A DNA stretch of 8,905 nt from an uncultured Rhodocyclaceae bacterium (GTDB taxonomy: Bacteria > Pseudomonadota > Gammaproteobacteria > Burkholderiales > Rhodocyclaceae). The notes below the pieces were generated by a model. The model was given only the letters and a program-made list of their open reading frames with translations. It was not told the DNA's origin and searched no databases. The translations under genes were made by a program, and so were the position numbers. The DNA is taken from NCBI GenBank assembly GCA_903950295.1, contig CAJBAP010000157.1, positions 1 through 8,905 on the forward strand. Reading direction: 5' to 3'. Positions 1 to 6,065 of this stretch are shown piece after piece; the first letter of the stretch is position 1; every line of letters begins with the position of its first letter.

Positions 1-2
1 AG

Positions 3-905
3 TTGCTGATGCCGTTTTTTCCCTCTGTCACCCCATCGATGTCCTTGCGCTACGGCCTGGCGCGCACTTTCGGGCCGTTCGAGCATCCGATTCTCGCCTG
101 CGTGATGATCGTTGCTGTCTATCGCCTGCACCGCTGGCTCACCTGGATGGGAGAATGGAAAAAGCCCCAGAGCGGCTGGCTTGGCAAGCTGGACGAACAC
201 ACCCGCTGGATGCGCATTCCATTGAGCGAAAAAATCTCGATCCTGCTGATCGCCATGGCGATCATGACCATCTCGCGTGGCCCCTGGATCGGTGCCTTTG
301 CCGGGGCGACGCTCACGGCCGTTGGCAACTTCAAGAACCGCAAGCGCTGGCTGTGGGTCGCCCTCATCCTGCTCGCCGTCGCGGGGGGGGGCGGCAAGAT
401 GGCGCTCGATGCCTACACCACGCCCAGGGACGGGCAGGAGATCAGCGGCGAAGCCAAGACGATGTTGTATCGCAAGGAACTCGTCGAGCGCTACAAGGAG
501 TTCATGTACCAGAAGATGTGGACCGGCTGGGGCCTGTCCACCCGGCCGAAGATCAAGGGCATGGAGTCGGTCGATAACGCCTTCCTCGGCATGGCGCTGC
601 AGCACGGGATCCTCGCCCCGATCCTGTTCATCATCATCTTCCTCACCGCCATCATCTCCCAGGTACGCTTCGGCCTGAGCGCCCCGCCCGGCGAACCGCC
701 GATCGGCTTCACCTTTGCCGGAATCTATCTCGCCGCCTTTGTCTCCTTCGCCACCGTTTACATGGGGTCGCAGACCGAGCCGATGATGTTCCTGTTGCTT
801 GGCTGGGGCGAAAGCATCAAGAACCGCTTGCGCGAAGAGCGCCTCATTACCGGCAATTCACTACCCGCTCCGCCACCGCAGCCGTTCCGCAAAGTCCTTT
901 ACTGA
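3..905 (+). CDS. O-antigen ligase/polymerase-like membrane protein, 5'-truncated
   Basis: This is the C-terminal part of a multi-pass inner-membrane protein of the Wzy/WaaL type, which joins or polymerises undecaprenyl-linked glycans on the periplasmic face. The frame is open to the window edge, so the TTG at 3 is probably not the true start; about 300 residues are visible. Hydrophobic segments lie near residues 28-41, 80-105, 115-130, 193-221 and 236-268. Family-like features are SRGPW (91-95) followed by a Gly/Ala-rich helix, GWG (175-177), and DNAF (191-194) followed by QHG (200-202) just before a helix, as in Wzy_C domains (PF04932). A run of nine G at 383-391 encodes part of AGGGGK. The stop lies 8 bp before the next gene, so the two are probably cotranscribed. 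Ligase and polymerase cannot be told apart from this piece. Confidence 0.8.
   Translation: MLMPFFPSVTPSMSLRYGLARTFGPFEHPILACVMIVAVYRLHRWLTWMGEWKKPQSGWLGKLDEHTRWMRIPLSEKISILLIAMAIMTISRGPWIGAFAGATLTAVGNFKNRKRWLWVALILLAVAGGGGKMALDAYTTPRDGQEISGEAKTMLYRKELVERYKEFMYQKMWTGWGLSTRPKIKGMESVDNAFLGMALQHGILAPILFIIIFLTAIISQVRFGLSAPPGEPPIGFTFAGIYLAAFVSFATVYMGSQTEPMMFLLLGWGESIKNRLREERLITGNSLPAPPPQPFRKVLY
383..391 (+). repeat. G9 homopolymer within the polymerase/ligase gene
   Basis: Nine consecutive G residues lie inside codons for Ala-Gly-Gly-Gly-Gly. Losing one G would move translation into the frame that stops at 678, and gaining one would move it into the frame that stops at 577; both would remove the C-terminal part of the protein. 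Such tracts can slip during replication. It may also be just a GC-rich Gly run. Confidence 0.85.
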
Positions 906-913
906 GATCCGTC

Positions 914-2947
914 ATGACCGATTCCTGCCTCCACCGACTTACGCTAGCCGTCCTGTTCACCGTCCTGCTCGGCCTGGGTGGTTGTACGGACGGGGAACTG
1001 AACGCCGGACAAACGGCCGCCCAGCCGCCACTGCCCGTCAAGCCCTTGCCAGCACTAGCACTAGACACCGCCGACCGGGAGTTTGCTCAGGGCGAGAACC
1101 GCCTCGGCGTCAACCTGCCCCCGGTGTTCAGCTGGTCGAACACCCCGATGTATGCCGACCTGATGGATCAGGCACGGCGTTTTGGCACACCCGACAAACC
1201 CTGGGATGAAAAGGCGTTGCTCGGTGAGGATGGCTGGCCGGTGGGCGATTTCGGCATCATGCTGACCTCGAGCCAGGGCGGACTATCGTCCATCGGCGGG
1301 CGTTACACCGTTCGCTTCAAGGGCCAGGCAAAAGTCAAAGTCATCGCCTCCCCCGCGCTGCTGGGAGAACCGCATTACGACCCGATCGGCGACATCACGA
1401 CCATCCCACTCGACGTGCCCGACCGGTGCGAACAGATCACGCTGTCCTTTACCCAAACCCGGGCACCGCTCAAGGATCTGCGCGTGCTTCGCCCCGGATA
1501 TGACGCTGCCAATCCGCCGCTGTTTACGCGCGAGTTCATCGCACATATCGCCCCCTTCAAGGTGGTGCGCCTGATGGACTGGCTGCGTACCAACAACAAT
1601 CCGGTCAAGCACTGGTCAATGCGCGCTACCGATGCCACAACGCACTACGCCTCAGAAAAGGGCGTGCCCTGGGAGCACGCCATCGAACTGGCGCGCGTGG
1701 CCGGCAAGGATCTTTGGCTCAACATCCCCGGTCAGGCCGACGACGACTATGTGCGCCAGCTCGCCACCCTGCTGCGCGAGCGCCTGCCCGCACAGACGAA
1801 GATTTATGTCGAATACAGCAACGAGGTGTGGAACAGCATGTTCGCGCAAACCCGCGAGAATCTTGCTGCAGCCATACGCGAAGTGGAGACCGATCCAAAG
1901 TCGCGCCTCAATTACGACGAAAAGAACAACAAGGAAATGTGGAAGTTCCGGCGCATTCCCCAGCGCGGCAAGGAAATCAGCGACATCTTCCGCAGCGTGT
2001 TCGGGGATGCCGAAATGATGACCCGTGTGCGGCCCGTCTATGCGGTACAGATCGTCAATACCTACATTACAGGCTTGGCTCTCGACTACATGGCGAAACA
2101 TCATGGACCGCCGAGCCGCTACTTCTATGCCATCGCCGGCGCCCCCTATTACAACATGGGCCCGCTACAGCGCGAGGAGAACCTGAACACCGACCAGGTG
2201 CTGTCCGCCATGTCCGACTCGATCGATGCCATGACCAAGATCAGCAACATGGAGAAGAATCTGGCGCTGGCGCGCTGGCACCAACTGCCTTTCATCGCCT
2301 ACGAAGGCGGGGCCGACACGTTCGGCCCAGGCAGCCTGGCGGCAAAGAAAGCAGCTGCACTCGACCCGCGCATGGAAGGCCTGTGCCGCCGCCACCTTGA
2401 CAACTGGCATGCCGCCGGCGGTGGCCTGTTCATGTGGTTCATGGCCGGCGCCGGCAAATGGGACACGCCCTACGGCACCTGGGAACTGACCCCCGACCTG
2501 GCCATCACCGACACGCCAAAGATCCGCTGTCTGAACGGCATCCTGGCGAGCGGCACACCGCCGGTCAAGACGCGTAACACGGTGCCGGGACGCATCGATG
2601 CGCTCGCTTATGCCGGCAACGAAGCACCCTACACCGAAGCCAGCCGCGACCTGCTGCGCCATGCGCGGCCAGGCAGCCATGTCGATTACCTGATTCAAGC
2701 CCCGCAAGCCGGACGCTACCGCCTGACCCTGCACGCCGGCGCCAAGGACAAAGGCAACCGGATCGAAGTCTCCACGGCCTTTGGCAGTTCGGCCGGCAGC
2801 ATAGAACTCGCTGCCAGCGGTCTCGACACCATTACACCGTCCGGACCGCTCGATATCTGGCTGCGGGAGGGCCTGAATACCCTGCGCATCAGGACCGCTG
2901 CCATCGGGTCGTCTTTTGAATTGCGGCAGCTCGAAATAACGCAATAA
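914..2947 (+). CDS. Exported lipoprotein with clan GH-A glycosidase-like barrel and CBM6-like tail
   Basis: A 677-residue predicted lipoprotein. A hydrophobic signal ends in the lipobox LGGC with Cys24, and Thr at +2 favours outer-membrane sorting. A (beta/alpha)8 glycosidase-like fold is suggested by GVNL near residue 65, then a beta-rich insertion (about 95-195), VRLMDW near 218-223, YSNEVWN with Glu304 as candidate acid/base, and YEGG with Glu464 as candidate nucleophile. The N-E and later E pattern is typical of clan GH-A. Residues from about 557 to the end look like a CBM6/CBM35 beta-sandwich: PGRIDA at its start, a VDYLIQAP...GRYRLTL stretch, and a closing LNTLRIR...LEI pattern. Similar proteins are often annotated cellulose-binding. 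In this EPS locus a glycan-trimming role like that of PslG is plausible but inferred. The start follows the previous stop by 8 bp with a weak GAGAT site. Confidence 0.75.
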   Translation: MTDSCLHRLTLAVLFTVLLGLGGCTDGELNAGQTAAQPPLPVKPLPALALDTADREFAQGENRLGVNLPPVFSWSNTPMYADLMDQARRFGTPDKPWDEKALLGEDGWPVGDFGIMLTSSQGGLSSIGGRYTVRFKGQAKVKVIASPALLGEPHYDPIGDITTIPLDVPDRCEQITLSFTQTRAPLKDLRVLRPGYDAANPPLFTREFIAHIAPFKVVRLMDWLRTNNNPVKHWSMRATDATTHYASEKGVPWEHAIELARVAGKDLWLNIPGQADDDYVRQLATLLRERLPAQTKIYVEYSNEVWNSMFAQTRENLAAAIREVETDPKSRLNYDEKNNKEMWKFRRIPQRGKEISDIFRSVFGDAEMMTRVRPVYAVQIVNTYITGLALDYMAKHHGPPSRYFYAIAGAPYYNMGPLQREENLNTDQVLSAMSDSIDAMTKISNMEKNLALARWHQLPFIAYEGGADTFGPGSLAAKKAAALDPRMEGLCRRHLDNWHAAGGGLFMWFMAGAGKWDTPYGTWELTPDLAITDTPKIRCLNGILASGTPPVKTRNTVPGRIDALAYAGNEAPYTEASRDLLRHARPGSHVDYLIQAPQAGRYRLTLHAGAKDKGNRIEVSTAFGSSAGSIELAASGLDTITPSGPLDIWLREGLNTLRIRTAAIGSSFELRQLEITQ

Positions 2948-3030
2948 GCCGACAAATTTACAGTCCTGTCACAACCACGTGCGGGCGCCGGACCACAATC
3001 GATCCATATGACTGTGTTCCGGAATCTGGC

Positions 3031-3639
3031 ATGTCACGCTTCGCCTTCCTGTTTGCCTTGATCTCGTTCTTTGCTGCGGCCAGCGCCGCAGCCGATGGCG
3101 TAGCGGCTGGCAGGCTACCGCGCAGCCTCGACAGCGCAACCTTCCTCGATGCCACCTATCTGATCGAGTTGACCCAAAGCACCGCCCTGTCCGCACGGGC
3201 GCGCAGCCTGGGGACGGGCGGATACGAAACCGCTATGGGTAGGCCGGTCAGTTTCGGGCCATGGTACTCGAGTCACTGGACCGACACCCGCATGGTCTGG
3301 ATGACGCAGGTGAGCCCAAACCTCGGCATCCTGCACGGGTTCAGCACCGGCGAGCGTGGTGAGAAATATACGATTGCCCCATCGCTCAGGCTCGGCCTGG
3401 TGATGCAGGCCGCCACCGGACGAAACGCCTTCCTGTCCTTGCGCGCAGTCACGGCGCTGGGCGGCGAACTGCGCGAAAAGCCCTGCACGGCTGACTATGG
3501 CGACATCGGCGGGATCCAGACAGTGAACTGCCGGCTTGCCGCATCCCTGCTCCCCCCTGCACAAACCCTGGATTACCTCGTCAGGGAAAAACCCGCAGAC
3601 CGGCATCAGGTAAACCTGATGTTTACCTGGCAGTTCTAG
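3031..3639 (+). CDS. Exported 202-aa protein, possible small outer-membrane beta-barrel
   Basis: I do not recognise a named family. The first 21 residues are a clear Sec signal (Arg3, a Phe/Leu/Ala core, Ala-rich cleavage region before Asp22). The mature part of about 180 residues has alternating polar and hydrophobic stretches, for example LRLGLVMQA and FLSLRAVTAL, and ends in QVNLMFTWQF. A terminal Phe with alternating hydrophobic residues is the usual BAM recognition signal of outer-membrane barrels. Two Cys (in REKPC and TVNC, about 15 residues apart) could form a periplasmic or loop disulfide. It sits 83 bp after the GH-like lipoprotein and 28 bp before the protease. The start is the first ATG in frame, with a weak GGA at 3021-3023. 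A surface or glycan-export-related role is only suggested by position. Confidence 0.65.
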   Translation: MSRFAFLFALISFFAAASAAADGVAAGRLPRSLDSATFLDATYLIELTQSTALSARARSLGTGGYETAMGRPVSFGPWYSSHWTDTRMVWMTQVSPNLGILHGFSTGERGEKYTIAPSLRLGLVMQAATGRNAFLSLRAVTALGGELREKPCTADYGDIGGIQTVNCRLAASLLPPAQTLDYLVREKPADRHQVNLMFTWQF

Positions 3640-3657
3640 CCCACTCACCAAGCCCAT

Positions 3658-3662
3658 GGAGA
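3658..3662 (+). promoter_or_regulatory. Ribosome binding site choosing the protease start
   Basis: GGAGA lies 5 bp before the ATG at 3668. An earlier ATG at 3656 would overlap this site, so the downstream ATG, which gives a protein beginning MKKTR, is preferred. An ATG at 3665 is only 2 bp from the site. Confidence 0.6.
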
Positions 3663-3667
3663 CCATG

Positions 3668-4543
3668 ATGAAAAAGACCAGAATGCTCGTACCGCTCGCC
3701 ACCTTGCTGCTTGCGCCTCTCACCCAGGCGCAAACACTGCAATCATGGATGAGCCCCGAAGTCCAGAATGCCTGGAACCTTGGCTACAAGGGACAAAAAG
3801 TCACCGTGCATGTCATCGATGATTTCACCAGCGCCACGCGCTACCAGGCCAACCTCGGCACAGGCACGCTGCTGCAGCGCCACGGCGATTGGACCCGCCT
3901 CGAAGCGGGCATGATAGCTCCCTCGGCCACCATGAAGGCGATCGACTTCAACAGCACGACGAAGGTTTCGCTAGCACGCGGCCTCAACGTGCTGAACCTC
4001 AGCTACGGCATGTTCGGGCCGAGCGGCTTGACCAACATCGCTTGGGACCCGCAGGAAAGCTCGATCATCTCCTACGCTAAGGGCGGTTCGGCGATCGTCA
4101 CCAAGGCGGCCGGCAACGACGGCGTTGCTGTTGGGACCGCCACAAGTGCCGGCAATGTCGATTATCTGGCGCGAGCGCTGAATGGTGCGCCGTCGGCGAT
4201 CTTCGTCGGTGCCCTGAGCAGCAATGGTACGGTCACGTCTCCGGCCACACTAGTCGCGAACTCAAACTATGCCGGCAGCGACCCGATCGTACAGGCCCGA
4301 TTCCTCGTTGTCGGCGTCGAGGGTTCCAAAACCGGTCTCTCCGGTACATCGATGGCAGCGCCCATCGTCAGCGGCTATGCGGCGATCCTCGGCAGCAAGT
4401 TCACCACCGCAACGGCGAGCCAGGTTTCGAACCAACTGCTCACCACGGCCCGCACCGACACGATCAGCAACTACAACGCCAGCGTCCACGGGCGTGGTGA
4501 GGCGAGCATCACACGGGCGCTCGCGCCAATCAGCATCAGGTAA
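3668..4543 (+). CDS. Secreted subtilisin-like (S8) serine protease
   Basis: A 291-residue exported S8-family peptidase. MKKTR and a hydrophobic core ending at QAQ (about residue 22) form a Sec signal. Candidate catalytic residues are Asp51 in HVIDDF, His72 in RHGDW and Ser228 in SGTSMAAP, with Asn150 in AAGND as the oxyanion-hole residue. The His-Ser distance (156) matches subtilisin (157). The family's usual HGTHVAG is replaced by HGDWTRLEAG, followed by MIAPSA, so it is a divergent but probably active member. Only about 28 residues separate the signal from the Asp motif, so no I9-type propeptide is present. There is no autotransporter, PEP-CTERM or other C-terminal domain; it ends shortly after the core. 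It lies between a putative barrel protein and the exosortase substrate. A role in processing surface proteins or in matrix turnover is inference. Confidence 0.9.
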   Translation: MKKTRMLVPLATLLLAPLTQAQTLQSWMSPEVQNAWNLGYKGQKVTVHVIDDFTSATRYQANLGTGTLLQRHGDWTRLEAGMIAPSATMKAIDFNSTTKVSLARGLNVLNLSYGMFGPSGLTNIAWDPQESSIISYAKGGSAIVTKAAGNDGVAVGTATSAGNVDYLARALNGAPSAIFVGALSSNGTVTSPATLVANSNYAGSDPIVQARFLVVGVEGSKTGLSGTSMAAPIVSGYAAILGSKFTTATASQVSNQLLTTARTDTISNYNASVHGRGEASITRALAPISIR

Positions 4544-4572
4544 GCGCCGTCTCGCCAGCGCCGACTTTTCCC

Positions 4573-4600
4573 TTGACAGTTTGCAGTTGCTTCACAAACT
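4573..4600 (+). promoter_or_regulatory. Weak candidate sigma-70 promoter before the PEP-CTERM::EpsD gene
   Basis: TTGACA at 4573-4578 matches the -35 consensus exactly. The best -10 at 16 bp spacing is CAAACT (4595-4600), only three of six matches. The 138-bp gap is the largest between genes in the cluster, so an internal promoter here would make sense. I saw no sigma-54 site (GG-N10-GC) of the kind found before some PEP-CTERM genes. Confidence 0.25.
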
Positions 4601-4668
4601 CTCCTCGATACCGGGCTGTAATGTAGTCAGAAACAAAACGAAACAATGACACCTGCACATGTCTATTT

Positions 4669-4674
4669 GGGGAA
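4669..4674 (+). promoter_or_regulatory. Ribosome binding site of the PEP-CTERM::EpsD gene
   Basis: GGGGAA sits 7 bp before the ATG at 4682. It selects that start, which gives a classical signal peptide beginning MKQRS, over the in-frame ATG at 4646, which would add 12 residues and has no comparable site. Confidence 0.7.
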
Positions 4675-4681
4675 ATCGATC

Positions 4682-6052
4682 ATGAAACAACGTTCGGCAC
4701 TGTTTGGCTTCATGGCCTTTCTCCTGTTGTTCTGGATGAACACGGCCCGCGCCAACATCACGACGGACTGGGGCACAGTGGCGACACCGATCACCAGTGA
4801 GGTGACGTTCTCCTTCGCCCAATACGACATCAGCCGCAACTTTACTGACCAATACCTGTTCTCTTTGCAGGGAGATGCGGGCGCTACTTACTCCGTCACC
4901 TTCACCTTCGACCCCTGTCGGAACGGTTGCGGGAACCCCGATCTTTCCTACGGCATCTATGACCGCAACGGTAGCCTCGTGGCCAACACCACTGGCACCG
5001 TCACGCTGTCGGCCGGCAACTACGCTTTCCAAGTCAAGGGCTCGGGGTTTGGTGCTGGCAATTCGATTGACTACTGGGGTTCGGTAACCTTTGCCGCCGG
5101 CGCCACTTCGCTGAACAACGTCACCATGATCTCGCCGGCACCGGAACCCTCGACGCTGCTGCTGATGGCCGCCGGACTGGCCCTGTTTGTCTGGAAATCC
5201 CATCATCATGCCTTATCAGGGCTGGCGGGCATCCTCGCACTGGCTACCCTGCCGGCCTGCAGCCCGGCTGAAACAGCCAAGGCGCCCGGTCAGGTCATCG
5301 CCCGCGTGGGCGGCACGGAGATTTCGATGCTGCAATTCAATCATGCGATCGAACGTATGGGCATCCCCAATCCTAGCTTGCCGATTCGCCAGGAAGTCGC
5401 GGCCAAGCTGGTCGACCGCGAACTCGCGGTGCAACAGGCCCTGGTGGAGAAGCTCGACCGCCAGCCCGAAGTCATGCTGAAACTGGAAGAGGCGCGCCGC
5501 GACGTTCTGGCCAGTGTCTATGCCGAGCGTACCGCTGGCGCCGCAGTACGCCCCGATGACAACACGATCGCTCGCTATTACGCCGACCACCCGGCGTTGT
5601 TCGCCGAGCGGAAGATTTTCCGGCTACGCGAAGTCGCTCTGCCCGCCGACCTCAAGGAAATGGACGAGATCAAGCAGCGCATGGTGGCAAAGGAACCGCT
5701 CGACAAGATCACTGCCTGGCTGCGTGCACGTAATCAGGCATTCAACGAACAGGTCGTGATCCGCGCCGCCGAGCAGTTGCCGGTCGAGGCACTGCCACGC
5801 CTGAATGCTGCCCGCGAAGGCGAGACAGTGGTGTTCGAAAGCCCACGTGGCGTGATCGCCTACGCGGTGATCTCCGCACAGCACGCCAGCGTGACCTGGG
5901 AGGCCGCGAAGCCGATCGTACGCGAGTATCTTGCGAAGCGCGCCGGCAAGGAAGCCTTTGACGCCCGCCTGAAGGATCTGCGCGGTACCACACAGATCGC
6001 TTATGTCGGCGACTTTGCCTCACTGCCACAACAAAGTGCCTCCGCCCGGTGA
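4682..6052 (+). CDS. Fusion of PEP-CTERM (FxDxF-like) protein and EpsD-family peptidyl-prolyl isomerase lipoprotein
   Basis: A single 456-residue frame holding what are normally two proteins. Residues 1-24 are a Sec signal (ends ARA). Residues 25-150 are a small beta-rich exported domain with FTDQYLF (54-60), like FxDxF PEP-CTERM proteins, and a Cys79/Cys83 pair. PEPST (154-158), a hydrophobic helix and KSHHH (172-176) form a PEP-CTERM sorting signal. With no stop, a second hydrophobic stretch follows and ends in lipobox LPAC with Cys193 and Ser at +2. Residues 193-456 match the EpsD family: VIARVGG near 205, a long charged helical region, then a parvulin-like C-terminal part (about 310-440). 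EpsD members are usually separate lipoproteins of EPS loci. The gene lies 13 bp before exosortase B, which would be its sorting enzyme. No good separate EpsD start is visible: the in-frame ATG at 5165 falls inside the sorting helix and lacks a ribosome site. A stop-codon loss or assembly error is the main alternative. Confidence 0.85.
   Translation: MKQRSALFGFMAFLLLFWMNTARANITTDWGTVATPITSEVTFSFAQYDISRNFTDQYLFSLQGDAGATYSVTFTFDPCRNGCGNPDLSYGIYDRNGSLVANTTGTVTLSAGNYAFQVKGSGFGAGNSIDYWGSVTFAAGATSLNNVTMISPAPEPSTLLLMAAGLALFVWKSHHHALSGLAGILALATLPACSPAETAKAPGQVIARVGGTEISMLQFNHAIERMGIPNPSLPIRQEVAAKLVDRELAVQQALVEKLDRQPEVMLKLEEARRDVLASVYAERTAGAAVRPDDNTIARYYADHPALFAERKIFRLREVALPADLKEMDEIKQRMVAKEPLDKITAWLRARNQAFNEQVVIRAAEQLPVEALPRLNAAREGETVVFESPRGVIAYAVISAQHASVTWEAAKPIVREYLAKRAGKEAFDARLKDLRGTTQIAYVGDFASLPQQSASAR
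5141..5209 (+). other. PEP-CTERM exosortase sorting signal
   Basis: This segment encodes Pro-Glu-Pro-Ser-Thr, about 15 hydrophobic residues (LLLMAAGLALFVW) and Lys-Ser-His-His-His, the tripartite pattern recognised by exosortases. Usually a few Arg/Lys residues and a stop end the protein; here the basic end is one Lys plus three His and translation continues. Confidence 0.85.
5210..5260 (+). other. Internal signal-peptide-like segment with lipobox
   Basis: It encodes a hydrophobic run rich in Ala, Leu and Gly that ends in LATLPAC. This is the signal and lipobox expected at the N-terminus of a free EpsD lipoprotein, but here it follows the PEP-CTERM helix in the same frame. Signal peptidase II would cut before Cys193 if the segment inserts as a second membrane hairpin. 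Confidence 0.7.
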
Positions 6053-6054
6053 TA

Positions 6055-6062
6055 CCCCCCCC
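6055..6062 (+). repeat. C8 homopolymer between epsD and xrtB
   Basis: Eight C residues lie between a weak GGTGA ribosome site (6048-6052, overlapping the upstream stop) and the GTG/ATG starts at 6063/6066. A change in tract length would change ribosome site spacing. No other obvious ribosome site serves xrtB. Confidence 0.6.
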
Positions 6063-6065
6063 GTG

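Noticed and set aside
2165..2944. 259-codon minus-strand frame opposite the GH-like lipoprotein
   Set aside because: Shadow of a GC-rich gene; the plus-strand product has a signal peptide, lipobox and domain motifs.
4544..4681. Sigma-54 promoter before the PEP-CTERM gene
   Set aside because: No GG-N10-GC pair with the TGGCAC/TTGC context could be found.
5187..5480. Alternative start (ATG 5208) for a separate protein at the fusion junction
   Set aside because: It is in another frame from EpsD and gives an Arg/Pro-rich product with no signal peptide.
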